Positions 1-10,240 of a DNA stretch of 64,000 nt are shown in pieces (position 1 is the first letter of the stretch; every line of letters starts with the position of its first letter). Made by a program: the position numbers and the translations under genes. Source of the stretch: Spirometra erinaceieuropaei (Eukaryota > Platyhelminthes > Cestoda > Diphyllobothriidea > Diphyllobothriidae); NCBI GenBank assembly GCA_902702965.1, contig CACRXP010000667.1:271156-335155 (forward strand), given 5' to 3'. The notes beneath the pieces were generated by a model. It made no database searches. It had not been told where the DNA came from and worked only from the letters and a program-made list of their open reading frames with translations.

Positions 1-13
1 AGTGTCTGGTTAT

Positions 14-476
14 TTAGGGCTTGTCGGAATCGAATGCAGGGAGACCTGAAGGTCGTGTCTCGGAGGATCTGGATTCTTTTCATGGTCTTCTAAACCAATT
101 ACTGTAAGAAGACATGGGAATAAAGGTTCTGAAGGCATTCCGGATTGGAAAAAGGAGTGACGACAGGACAGCCGTATTACCATCTCACCCTCTCCAAATT
201 ACGCTGGAAAACAAAGAGCAAATCATGTTGATTCTCTCGAAAAAAACCGACCTCAGAAACACACACAAACAGGTTTTTTCAACCGGACTACTCACCGGCG
301 GAACGACTGTAACGCCGGGAACTCGTTTCGGAGTTAAATCGAGACTGAAGGTAGGCCAACACAATCTGGCCATCTTCAATTGGAAGGTACTTCGGAATGA
401 TATGCTGTTTCAGTGGAACCAGCCAGTAATATTAAGAACGACGGCAACTACTCAGCTAACGCAGACACCTTCGTGA
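14..476 (+). pseudogene. LINE ORF1 remnant
   Basis: The stretch aligns by eye, residue block for residue block, with the intact ORF1 at 33654-34169. Both share an 'FRIGK' block followed by a 'PLQIT'/'PLKII' block, then a short helix-like segment with 'N(T/S)HK'. In CR1-like LINEs ORF1 encodes an RNA-binding chaperone-like protein; that role is known for the clade and inferred here. The open part from 114 gives 120 codons, but the matching region begins upstream in other frames with an in-frame stop, so this is a broken gene and the ATG at 114 is not its real start. The C-terminal 'SERLKRRE'-like region present in the 33.6-kb copy has diverged. Confidence 0.6.
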
Positions 477-659
477 AACCACCTGCTTAAGGAGACAGCA
501 TAAGTGAGCCCTTAACGTCTAGTGTTCTGATTGAAGCAATGGATATTAATTGAACCCATCGGGTAACGGAAGTGCCCGGAGAAAATGACGTCTGGGATAA
601 CGGAGAATGCTCAAAACAGTGATAAATGGAACGGGAAACTCGGCTGGTGCAAAACTTAG

Positions 660-1278
660 GTGCTTTTACACAAAGCCCAAAGCCTACTATAGAAACTAGA
701 CGAGCTAAAACATCGCCTTGCCGAGCTATCTCCAGATGATTTAGCAGTAACCGATACCTGGCTGTCCGGGAATATTGGCGATAGCGAAATAGCCTTGCCT
801 GGATACCAAATTTATCGGAGAGACAGGAAACATCGTCAGAGTGATGGTATCGTTGTGTATGTGAATGAGGGCCTGGCAGTGTCGGAAAACACCACCAAGT
901 TTGCGTGCGGCGCGGAAGCTATTTAGTTGATCATCAAGGCTACTGATTCCTCCTGTCACGATTATCTCACTATCTGCCGATCACTTAGGACAGACTAAAT
1001 CGCCGACACTCAACTATTGGAGCAGTTGGTGAAATTTTGCAGTCGACCTAACATCATGATCATGGGCGACTTCAATGCATCAGGAACAAACTGGAGCACC
1101 TTCCAAGCGTCAGGTCCAAAGTCGGCATTCGATTACCGTCTGCTGAACAAAACATTGAAATCGTCCCTCACAGAACATGTACTGTTTCCAATGAGGACAC
1201 GAGAAGGACAAAGGGCAAACAGTGTGGATCTGGTTTTTACGAACACATCAGACAGCATGGAGGAGATCATCTCAAATG
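660..1278 (+). pseudogene. LINE endonuclease domain (APE type), interrupted
   Basis: An apurinic-endonuclease-like domain nicks target DNA to prime reverse transcription. Visible blocks: 'AVTDTWLSGNIGD' near 747 (the T-E/D-T-W-L motif), 'IYRRDRKHRQSDGIVVYV' near 810-863 (the R-x-GGG-VA region, decayed), and 'IMIMGDFNA' at about 1052-1078, the conserved GDFN catalytic strand. After that comes 'REGQRANSVDLVFTN' at about 1201-1245, a standard late endonuclease block. Stops at about 926 and 987 break the frame. The domain is cut at about 1278 by the nested LINE and continues at 3511 with 'PFGQNNHVLLMWDYS', matching the 'APLGKSERTTLLWDKS' block of the 7.6-10.2 kb copy. Confidence 0.8.
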
Positions 1279-1281
1279 TGT

Positions 1282-1906
1282 ATACTCTTTCAAAAAATCT
1301 ACGAGCCTTCATTGCCTGGAGCAAATCCATGCTGACTTGCTTGCTCTCTCAGCTTGGAGCTCAAAATGGCTAATGGAATTCTCTCCGTCTAAATGTCGTT
1401 ATATGTGTTTTGGACCTGATAGGCTACCCCAACCTGTGGTCTTTCAAGTAACACCTATGATTGAATGTACCACCATCAAGGATTTGGGTTTAAGCTACAC
1501 TAGTAATCTTGATCTCTCACCGCACGCTGACAGAATTACAGCCAAAGCTGCCCAGATTTGTGGCTTTATTTCTTACAATTTCTATCTTCTTGAAATTGAA
1601 TTAAGGCTCTATCGTATGTTTGTACTTCCCATTCTCGAGTATTGTTGCCCATTCTTTGGTTTGATGAATGAAGCCAGTCGTTTAAAAATTGAAAATGTCC
1701 AAAGACGTTTTTCTAAAAAACTTTTAGATAGGGAACATCCGAATATCTCCTACTCAGATAGATGTCAGCTAATTAACCTAAAATTTTTATGGGTTCGAAG
1801 ACTAGAAGCGGGCCTCTGTCTCCTCTTTCGCATTAATCATAGTTCAAATTTTCCTCGGATTTCAACACTTACCCCTAGTAGTCGCCCATACAATCTTCGC
1901 AACTAG
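1282..1906 (+). pseudogene. RT C-terminal part of nested LINE
   Basis: One open frame of about 208 codons carries the palm-to-thumb end of a CR1-like reverse transcriptase. From the N side: 'YSFKKSTSLHCLEQIHADL', 'LSAWSSKWLMEFSPSKC', 'IKDLGLSYTSNLDLSPHAD', then 'LYRMFVLPILEYCCPFF', which corresponds to the usual 'R-x-x-LEYA-PxW' block, and an 'NVQRRF' block. The catalytic FADD block is missing because the copy is truncated just downstream of it. The frame is unbroken to its TAG, better preserved than the surrounding outer copy, which agrees with a later insertion. A related but more decayed piece of the same subfamily lies at 43583-43795. Confidence 0.75.
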
Positions 1907-2253
1907 TCTCTAATTATACCTCCTCCAGCGTCCTCCACCTCTAAGCGCTCCCTTTTTTTCGCTTCCAGGTATACTTTCCTCTGGAATAACCTTCCAATAA
2001 ATATAAGATCTTCAGAAAATCTACACACCTTTAAGAGAAGACTACGCCTTTATCTGAATACTGACTCGATTAAACTTTTATTTTCCTCATCCTTCCCAGA
2101 CAACTTTTTCTATGACACTGAGAAAGGGCCACCGGGAATTTAGCATGCCGCTATTAAATTTCCGTATCTGTTCACGTTTCCTCCCTTTATGAGTAGTCTC
2201 GCTACCTAAGATCCCTCACCAGAAATGTTAATTATTCCAATTATTTAGTTCAT

Positions 2254-3075
2254 GCATCGTGCCCTCACAGAATGCGCGCCATCGACGCTCTTGGCCAAAC
2301 CTTCTGTATTCGCCATATACTAGTAGTTTGGTCGCATCTCCCTTCCTCCATCCTCGGTTGGACTCGGATGAATCTAACCGACCGCATCTGGATTCCTATC
2401 GCCTCGGGACTGATCTTCATGATGCCCTCACTGAATGCGCTCCATCGATGCTCTTGGCGAAGCCTTCTATATTAGCCATATACTAGTAATCTAGTCGCAT
2501 CTCCTTTGCCCTATCCTCGAATGGACTCTGATGAATGTAACAGACCGCATCTGGGTTCTTGTCGCCTCGAGACTGGTTGTCATCGTGCCCTTACTGAATG
2601 CGCTCCATCGGCGGTCTTGACAAAGCCTTCTATATTCGCCCTATACTAGTAGTTTGGTCGCATCTCCCTTCCCCCATGTTCGGATGGACTCGGTTGAATG
2701 AAACCGACCGCATCTGGGTTCCTATCGCCTCGGGACTGATCTTCATGATGCCCTCACTGAATGCGCTCCATCGATGCTCTTGGCGAAGCCTTCTATATTA
2801 GCCATATACTAGTAATTTGGTCGCATCTCCTTTGCCCTATCCTCGAATGGACTCTGATGAATGTAACAGATCGCATCCGGGTTCTTGTCGCCTCGAGACT
2901 GGTTGTCATCGTGCCCTTACTGAATGCGCTCCATCGGCGGTCTTGACAAAGCCTTCTATATTCGCCATATACTAGTAGTTTGGTCGCATCTCCCTTCCCC
3001 CATGTTCGGATGGACTCGGTTGAATGAAACCGACCGCATCTGGGTTCCTATCGGCTTGAGACTGGTTTTCAATTT
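2254..3075 (+). repeat. 163-bp tandem array with alternating A/B monomers
   Basis: The word (a)gaatgcgc(g/t)ccatc recurs with its leading base at 2268, 2431, 2594, 2757 and 2920, a spacing of exactly 163 bp each time, giving about five monomers. They alternate between an A type ('cgatgctcttggcg' after the word; 2268, 2431, 2757) and a B type ('cggcggtcttgac'; 2594, 2920). The 326-bp dimers 2431-2756 and 2757-3069 are nearly identical, so the array grew by dimer duplication. Because 163 is not a multiple of three, the 60-110-codon open frames seen here are chance products. The array lies in the 3' UTR of the nested LINE, between the RT stop and the T-rich tail. Confidence 0.93.
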
Positions 3076-3510
3076 CGGCACTTATTTTTCTTATTCAAGG
3101 CGATACAGGCCAGTCCTGACCGACCCGCCTACGTACCATTTTATGAAATCCGTTACACAATGCCATATACAGCTGACATTTATATCGGCCATGTTGATGT
3201 CGGACTATATTCCATTTTGTACCGCCACATGCAGGCCAGTCCTCCCTGTTTTTTTCTGATGCTATTTTTCTGAGGGTTTTTTTCTCCTGTTAAATTACTA
3301 CAATCATTTTTAAATTTTGCTTTGGAGTTTTTTTTTCACCCCTCGTTTTTTTCATTTTCGTTTTGCTTAACGGACTTCTAATCTCAAAAACAATGCATTG
3401 CACTTTGTGCAGATTTTGCCTACATCGTCTAAAATTTGCTTGTAAATTTTTTACTTGCTTTGATGGGACCCCGACGGGTCTTTAATGAAAATAATTGAAT
3501 TGAATTGAAT
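3076..3510 (+). repeat. T-rich LINE 3' UTR end and ATTGA-type tail
   Basis: The sequence is T-rich with several runs of seven or more T, then a short GC-rich piece (gggaccccgacgggtc, 3465-3480) that can form a small hairpin (gacccgtcggggtc pairing), then aataattgaattgaattgaat at 3490-3510. A terminal pentamer repeat after a hairpin is typical of CR1/L2-like 3' ends, where the RT recognises the RNA end. This marks the downstream boundary of the nested element. Confidence 0.7.
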
Positions 3511-5640
3511 CTCCATGACGCCTTTCGGCCAAAATAATCATGTATTGCTTATGTGGGATTATTCCTTATTCTTCATTTCGCATACTCCAGACCAAAAAAT
3601 ACGCAATATTTGGTGGGTCTGGATTTTTTTGGGAGGGTGGACTTATCCGACCTTGAGAGGGGTTCATTGTTTACGGGTAATGTTGACGATGACTGGGAGG
3701 TGTTAAAGAATGTCCTTCTGCAGCCCATCAACAACCACTGCCCACTGACTAGTGTATGAATGGAGAAACGCCCTGGGTGGCTAAATTGAAGCCTTAACAA
3801 AGAAATCAACGGGAAGCACAAATTGTGGAGAAAATACTGCGTCACTAGGCAATTTGAATAGTTCAACACCTTCAAGAAACAGAGGAACAAACTGAGAAGA
3901 AATCGATACAAAAAACAACGCAGAACCCAAGATAACTCTACAGCTACCTCCGACGAAGTACAAGGAACAGGCATAAAATCCTTGAATAAGGAATGCTGAT
4001 GACTTTGTGTTTGCTGATAGTAGGGATAAAGCTGCGTATTTTCACAGTTTTTCAATCAGTCTACACAAACGAGGCAAGGCTACTTCCTCCCTCCACAGAA
4101 GAACTGAAGACCCAAAACGTTAGCGAGATAGCCTTCTCAGAAGGCACTGCCCGAAGCGAATAAGAGGCATTGAACAACTCGAAGCCAGCAGGATCAGACA
4201 AGTCCCCACACAAGCTTCCCACGGAACTTGCCATTGAGCATTGTATGCCTTTGTCGATTCACTTTCAAACGTTATTTGACACTGGAAAACTTCTTATCGA
4301 TTGGAGGCTGGCGCACATTACTCCGATATACAAAGGAGGTAACAGGGCAGCGACGACAAACTACAGGCCCATAAGCTTGATAAGTATCCTCTGCAAAGTT
4401 ATGAAAAGGATCAAAATGAGTAAACTGATGCAATTCCTGGAAGTTCACGGCCTGCTTTCGAACTGCCAACATGGGTTCCGGAAAGAAAGATCCTGCACGA
4501 CAAACATGCTGCAATCTCTCCAGAGCTGGACCCGAGTTCTCGACGACAGGCATGCGGTCCACATTGCCTTCATCGACTTCCAGAAGGCTTTTGACTCTGT
4601 GCCACACCAGAGGCTCATACATGAACTAGAAAAAAATAGGGGTCGGTGGCAACTTCCCTAAATGGATCGAAAAATTCTTTTGGGTCGAATCTAGGTTCTT
4701 TGCATCGGTAAAAGGGAAATTAGATCCTGCTATGGTCGAGGGTGGTGTCCCCCAGTGTTCAGTACTAGGACCAATTTTGTTCCTTATATACGTAGACCAT
4801 GGCGCAAGAGCTTTGAACTGCGAAGCAGCAATGTTCGCGGACGAAATAAAGATATGGAGTGTTATTCGGGACCCTGCCGGCGAAGACAGGCTGCAGCTGA
4901 ACCTAAATCGTTTGAAAGTGTGGTCAAACTGTCGGCTCCTGCAGTTAAACGTTCATAAGTATAGCTGACTCCGCCTAGTAAACACAGCCAGGTCCGTCAG
5001 CACAAGGGACCACTTTCAGGACGATGCGGCATTACGAGACGTCAAAGCCCGAAAGGACCTCGGTGTACTGACGACGATCACCACGAAACCATCCGCTCAT
5101 TGTTCGAGAGTGGTAAAAAGCGCAATGTCCGTGCTGTACGCCATCAAGCGTGCGTTTATGGACTTTGACGAAGATGCTTCCTCAAATACATTGGGAACAT
5201 TCGTCCGGCTGAATTTGTAGTACGACATACAAGCCTAGAGACCGTGGACGGTTGAGGATCAAAACTGCCTTGAAAGAGTCCAGAGGAGAGCCATAAAGAC
5301 GGCTAGGGGTCAAGGCTTATTTCCCTATGCCACCCGCCTAGTAAATTTGACCTCTTTCCTTAGAGTTACGGGCGAATTCGCGGGGATCCCTTGCAAGCAT
5401 TCCGCATTATAAAGGGGTTGGATTGCAGCCTGGCCTTCGAGGACCTTTTAGAATTTGCTTCCACGACCAACATCCGAGGTCACCCGTTTAAACTGCGCAG
5501 TCAGCATGCAAGGCTGGATGTGCGGCAGTTCCCCTTCTATGTTCCAGTGGTCAAACCATAGAATACCCTTCCCCTAGGCGTCGCGGTGTCACAATCAATA
5601 CAAAGTTTTAAGAAGAATCTTGACATATTTATGAGCTGAA
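3511..5640 (+). pseudogene. Endonuclease end and reverse transcriptase of outer LINE
   Basis: After the nested insertion the outer element resumes with the last endonuclease block (3515-3760), a decayed linker, then RT: 'HITPIYKGGNRAATTNYR' (about 4314-4367), 'YRPISLISILCKVM', 'CQHGFRKERSC' (about 4467), 'IDFQKAFDSVPHQR' (about 4572), 'GGVPQCSVLGPILFLIY' (about 4740-4790), then the catalytic block at 4831-4857 reading MFADEIKIW. The conserved second catalytic aspartate of FADD is Glu here. The thumb follows with 'YAIKRAFMDFDED' (about 5140) and 'RLN/Y-IQA-RPWT' (about 5206-5250). A frame break near 4640-4700 separates the fingers from the palm, and many stops lie after 4965. The gene is dead. 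The 3' UTR runs from about 5640 to 5833. Confidence 0.85.
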
Positions 5641-5833
5641 ATGACTAAGAGCGATGAGAAATCGAGCTGATCCCCTCTAACTCGTTCCCACTTTGTTCTA
5701 CCATTATGGGCTCGTTTGACCTATTGCAACACAGAAAATTTTTCTGTATACCAAATATTATTTACTTTGCGAATAGGTTACTGAAAAGGCTTACGACTAC
5801 TTCCTCATTAAACTAAACTGAACTGAATTAAAT

Positions 5834-6229
5834 CCAGGATGACACTTCTCGAAGTCAAGAAGTCGAGTGTTTGAGAATGAGCCCGTTAAAATTGTCTTTA
5901 TACTTTCCGCTGGAAGGTGTTAGCATAACTTCGACTTAAATATCAGTAGATTAGGTTAAATATTATTCCATATGAAGGTGTTTTGCACAGAAAACACTAA
6001 ACAACTCCGCCTTGTCATTGTCATCAATTAGGAAGATTTTGTTATCGTTTAGCTAGTGTGGCAGTACGGGACCACGTTTAGAGGAGGTCTGATGAGGGAA
6101 GATGTTAGCGACGGATTAGGCAGGGTTCGAACCACTGAGTAGAAGTGATTCTCTGACTGTCGCGCGCTTGGCGCATCTTTGAGTTCAATTTAAAAATCCT
6201 TCTGATGGTAAGATAAACGGATAAAGAGC
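5834..6229. other. No gene seen
   Basis: This AT-rich spacer lies between the tail of the outer LINE and the next LINE fragment. I see no open frame, repeat or RNA gene in it. Confidence 0.5.
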
Positions 6230-6830
6230 TAGTGGATACGTCATGCAGCTACGGTCTCAACCTTTATGCTCTGTTGATGTAATACGGCATACAGGCCTGA
6301 CGACCGTAGACTGTTCTAAACACAAGTTGTCTTGGAAGAATCCCGAGGAGACCCACGAAGATGTTTAAGGTGCAAAGCTTCTTTCGTTTTTTAACTCGTA
6401 TGGCAAATCTAAACCTATTCCTTTTGAGTTATAGGCGACTGCGCGGAGATCCTTTGCAAGTATTCCGCTTTGCGGGGAGATTGGGCTCTTGCCTGGCCTT
6501 GGAGGATTTTTTGAATTCGCCGCTACGGCCAACCCTCGACAAGACCGGCCAAAACATGGGATTCTTTCCTGGTGGGTACTGTAATATCACCAACGATACA
6601 AAGTTTAAAAATAAACCTTGAAATATTTAGGTACAGAATGGGCAAGGACGATGAGACATGAAGCTCAACCCCCGAGACTCACGCTCAGTTTGCCATGCTA
6701 TTGTGGGCCCATCTGAATCAGTTAAACGCAGCACATTTTCTCTGCACGCCACACCCAATTTTACGCTGAAAGTAGGGAACGGAAGGCCCATGCCTACTAC
6801 CCTCACTAAACTGGAGTGGACTGAAAAAAT
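6230..6830 (+). mobile_element. 5'-truncated LINE 3' end, same family as the outer copy
   Basis: The DNA matches the 3' end of the 1-5833 copy. It has the 'YGIQA-RP-TV' thumb block (about 6279-6315), a 'LQATARRSFASIPLCGEIG' block matching the 'GDPLQVFR' region of the RT C-terminus, then the UTR with the shared words gatgaga and ttgtgggc, and an end in cctcactaaactggagtggactgaa (6797-6821), parallel to cctcattaaactaaactgaactgaa at 5803-5827. Frameshifts put the blocks in different frames. It is a dead insertion of about 600 bp; only the last RT segment and the UTR were copied. Confidence 0.75.
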
Positions 6831-7559
6831 TTGCCTATATCATCATGCATCGCAAACAATATGCTTCCGGATTCCATATAACGTTTTGCGAACTTTGAAG
6901 GATTTTGATTCCCACACGTTTCGCTCGCAATTAATATCATCTTTTTCGTGTATCATTCCAGATAAGCCAAATCAACCTACTGGATGACGCAAATAAACGG
7001 CGCAATCGGCATTAAGCAATTGATGCTCCCATAAAAGTCAGTACCCAAATGCCATTTCTTGCAACTGGTTCTACATCCGACCGAAATAAACTTCTTTAGC
7101 TCCCATAATTGACAGGATACTCATGACCCCAATAGTACCTAATAAGTAAAGCGTATCATTAGACAGTATAAATTGCTCTTATTCGGTAGTTACTATTACT
7201 ATGCTCTGAATAATAGATTTCATACTTAAAGGAAACTCTCACTTCGCGCACAACTGACAAACGACGAACCCCACTTAAATGAACTTAGCATGTGACCGGG
7301 TTGGGAACGTTTGTTTTAGTTTTTCCTGCATTCTAATGGGAGTGACAGTGCCTAAAATGTGATACAATAAACCTCTTCTTTTTTTCCGAACAGTGCTTCC
7401 TTAAAGCTTGTTTGTTTGTCATGATGTAAAAATTCGTCGATCGTGGTCTTTATTTTTGGAAAGCCGTGCATTTGGTTACTAATATGGGTTTAAGCCAGTT
7501 TAAGTCAGTTTATAAAGGGAACGAGGCTTTCGCACTTGAGCTCCTATTCATATCGATAA
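6831..7559. other. No gene seen
   Basis: AT-rich intergenic sequence. There is a possible short imperfect repeat of gtttaag/cagttta at 7487-7514, but no coding or RNA feature that I can support. Confidence 0.5.
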
Positions 7560-7608
7560 ACAGAAATAAAGTCGTCAGTTACATCAGCAAAAGCGAAAAG
7601 TTAAAAAG

Positions 7609-9420
7609 TTAGCGGTAAGTGTGAGCCAGGCGCAAACTGCCGCCGCTAAAGCAATGATTATTATACGTACAGTAGTTTCTCAAAAAATGAGCATTTAGAC
7701 TGCACTTAAAGGAGTTGACACTTTCGGAAAGAACGGCGGCATCAGGGAGTCCGTTCCATGTCCCAAAGACCCTGTGAGAGAAGGCGTCCCGTCGAACGTC
7801 CGATTGAGCCCGCTTCCTTTGCAGTTTGAAGGGATGACCACGAAGACAGTCAGTCCCGGCCAATTCGAAGAATTCATCAAAGTCTAGGGCACACTCATGA
7901 TCTCTGACAATCCTGTAGGTTTAAATGAGATAGCCGCACAGTTGCCTGTAATTTAGTGGAAGCAGATTTAGTTTGGTCAGCCTGGATTCGCAAGGCAAAT
8001 GATGAAGATTCTTGATCATCTTCGTAGCCATCGCCTGTACTCTTTCCAGTCGTTGATAATCTTTCTTCAACCACGGTCGCCAGGCCTGAACTGCATACTC
8101 CATGTGAGACCGGACGAATGCCCCATAGGTTTTTCCGAACAGTTCATTATCGATCTGCACAAATCCTCGCCTCAGCGCAAATAACACCCTTATCGCACTT
8201 TTGGTTGTCCTTTGACACTCCTATGATGGTATCAGCGAGGAGGTCATTAGGAGGCCCAGGTCTTTCTGTTCCACAACATTTGAAATGGGCTGACCACCAA
8301 GAAAGTATTGAAAGGAGTCGTGCTCCTTACTGGTCTGTCTGGTGCGGAGTCTCAGGACCACACATTTTTCCACATTAAAATTAAGGAGCCAACGAGCTGA
8401 CCAACTGTTCAGGCGGCTGAGACTGCCTTGAAGCGCGTACCTGTCTGCGTCAGATCTGATGGGTCTCCACAGCTTAACATCGTCGGCAAACATGATGGCG
8501 CTGCATCCAAGGTCGTCGACGCAGTCGTTAATGTAAACCAGGAATAACAACGGCCCAACACGGAGCCCTCGGGTACACCACTAAGAACGGGGGTAGAAGT
8601 TGACTGTGAGGCCTCAATGCACACGGTTTGCGATCTCCCGGTAAGAAAATCTGTTATCCATGTCAGCAGCCTTCCTCATATCCCAATTTTAGAAAGTTTG
8701 TACATTAGGCGTTTGTGTGGGGCTCTGTCGAACGCTTTCTTAAAGTCTGCGTAGATGACATCGACTCTACCATCCTCGTTCAGTGCGCGAGTCCATTGCT
8801 CCGTAGAGAGCAATAAACTGAAAAGGCATGAGCGGTTCTCTCTGAAACCCTGCTGCAGGTCTGAGAGGAAACAGCCCTGCTCCAGGAAATTCATTGTTGC
8901 TTTCTTAACTATGGCCTTCATTATTTTACAGCAGATGCAGGTTAGACTAACAAGCCGGTAATTGTTAGCATTAGTACGAGCCCCGCCCTTGTATATCGGA
9001 AAGATATTTGCTGTCTTCTATTCCGATGGCAGCCTCCCTAATTCGAATGATGAGCGGAAAATGTGTGTCAGTTGTTTGGAGAGTTCATTCGCCAGTTCTT
9101 TCAAGAAATTAGCCGGTATATTGTCCGGATCCGAGGACTGTGCTTCCTTGAGATTTTTCAGCTTCCTTTTCACGGCAGCTGTCGGTAACAGTATGGAATC
9201 AAGCACGGGACCAGTAGTCTCAACGGCATTGATGGCACTGCGACTGCGAAACTCTGTTTCTGTTGTAAAAACCGAGGCAAAATACTATCCTAAGTGTTCG
9301 GCTTTCTCGCTGTTCTCAATGATCTCTACACCATTATCATCCTTCAGCACCGTGACCGGGTCCTTATTTTTCAGTCTACTCTTAAGATAGTGAAATAAAA
9401 TATTAGGCTTCTGTTCATCC
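7609..9420 (-). pseudogene. LINE reverse transcriptase
   Basis: Blocks from the N side: 'SRLKNKDPVTVLKD' linker (about 9390), 'SSDPDNIPANFLKEL' (about 9130), 'LQQGFRENRSC' (about 8850), 'VDVIYADFKKAFDRAPH' (about 8765-8720), 'SGVPEGSVLG' (about 8580), the catalytic block with FADD at 8479-8490, 'VRSHMEYAVQAWRPW' (about 8110) and 'FSHRVFGTWNGLPDAAV' (about 7770), the last being the CR1 C-terminal signature. One base is missing after the SVLG block (about 8553). In-frame stops interrupt the thumb at about 8221 and 7921. The catalytic aspartates are intact, unlike the copies at 1-5833 (FADE) and 38.9-41.2 kb (FAND). Confidence 0.88.
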
Positions 9421-9629
9421 TGTCGGATAATTTCGAATTTATACTCCCTCCGTGCCTGACGGATACATTTTTTGACGGCATTTCGTTAACGACGAAATTC
9501 TTCGAAAAGCGCTGGTGACGCAGTTTCCCTGAATAATTTCCATCTTTTACTCTTCTTCCGTAGCTGTCTATTTAGGTCCCTAGTTAACCAAGCAGGTCGA
9601 CTAGTTGTTTGTTGTACTTTAGGTAGACA

Positions 9630-10240
9630 TCAATGCCCAATCAGATCAAGTGAAATCGTCTGAAAAGGTCTCCAGTCGTCCTCCGGATCTCCCCTGAGTA
9701 ATTGGTCCCAATTCACGGACAGCAATTCGTTCTTCATCGTGTTAAAATCTGCCTTCCATATATTAGGTTGGCCCTCTGTTCTCTTCTGGTGTGGAGAGAA
9801 GACCGATTTATCCCATAGTAGCGTAGTACGTTCACTTTTCCCGAGAGGTGCATTGGAATACACTTCATCGATATTAGAGAAGTCTTTAGTGAAAAATAGA
9901 TCTAGACAATTCGCTCTCTGGTCCTCTCGAAATCTTGTTGGTGCCTTCACATGTTGCACCAGAGGGAGATCGAGTCTGAGGTTCAGTGGCTTATTGCTGA
10001 AAGAGGCTGGCCCACCGTTAACTGCCATAGTTTCCCACTCTATTGCAGGTGCGTTGAAAACCCCAATAATGAGTACCTCTTTGTGTCTAGGTACGTCCTT
10101 GACTAAACCAAGGAGCGACTCATCAGCTGCACACGGAAGGTTTGGTGGTCTGTAAATCGCCAGAAATTCCATAGGGTCGCTGATTTCGCAATGAAGCCGG
10201 GTTAAATTATGCATGCATAATTTAATACCAGTTCTATAAG
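9630..10240 (-). pseudogene. LINE endonuclease domain, N-terminally truncated
   Basis: A frame of about 194 codons (10214 to 9630) covers the second half of an APE-type endonuclease. Blocks in order: 'MEFLAIYRPPNLP' (the YRPP strand), 'LIIGVFNAPAIEWE' (the GDFN strand, here GVFN with Asp to Val), 'TRFREDQRANCLDLFFT' and 'APLGKSERTTLLWDKS' (the SDH block, here SER). Then comes the linker, which leads into RT in the same frame. Loss of the Asp in GDFN and of His in SDH predicts a dead nuclease even if translated. The domain is cut at about 10240 by 5' truncation. It serves as the reference copy for recognising the endonuclease pieces at 660-1278 and 36150-36480. Confidence 0.8.

Larger units (their letters stand above)
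1279..3508 (+). mobile_element. Nested 5'-truncated CR1-like LINE
   Basis: A second LINE of a different subfamily sits inside the endonuclease of the outer copy. It starts abruptly in the RT domain just after the catalytic region and runs through the RT C-terminus (stop at 1904-1906), a 3' UTR with a 163-bp tandem array (2254-3075), T-rich sequence, and an end at about 3508 in repeated ATTGA/TTGAA units. Outer-element coding sequence resumes directly afterwards. Candidate target duplications are imperfect: atctcaaatg at 1269-1278 and atctccatg at 3509-3517. The 5' truncation, microsatellite-like 3' tail and short duplication fit target-primed insertion. Confidence 0.8.
1..5833 (+). mobile_element. 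CR1/L2-like LINE, interrupted by a second LINE
   Basis: Seen: in order along the plus strand there is an ORF1-like remnant, an APE-type endonuclease, a reverse transcriptase with the block order of CR1/L2 LINEs, a 3' UTR and a tail of loosely repeated AACTGA-like units ending near 5833. The protein blocks match those of three other copies in this window (7.6-10.2, 33.6-38.65 and 34.7-36.2 kb). The copy is split by an unrelated LINE at about 1279-3508: endonuclease sequence stops at about 1278 and resumes at about 3511 in the same domain. The 5' end lies before the window, because ORF1 is already under way at base 1. The reading frame has many stops and shifts, so this is an old, inactive copy. 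LINEs of this kind copy their RNA at a nicked target site in the nucleus. Confidence 0.85.
7560..10240 (-). mobile_element. Best-preserved CR1-like LINE, 5'-truncated
   Basis: Read on the minus strand, the element runs from within the endonuclease (about 10240) through linker and RT to the C-terminal stop near 7609 and a short UTR ending near 7560. The open segments 10214-9630, 9206-9018 and 8921-8676 share one frame, and everything below about 8550 is in a second frame, so a single frameshift near 8553 plus a few in-frame stops account for the damage. All RT blocks are present, including an intact FADD. It lacks ORF1 and the first part of the endonuclease, as expected for incomplete reverse transcription. 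It is clearly younger than the copy at 1-5833 but cannot make a full protein. Confidence 0.88.

Noticed and set aside
2259..3259. Series of 61-111-codon open frames with similar proteins
   Set aside because: They are translations of the 163-bp tandem array. The period is not a multiple of three, so the frames cannot form one protein, and the similarity comes from the DNA repeat.
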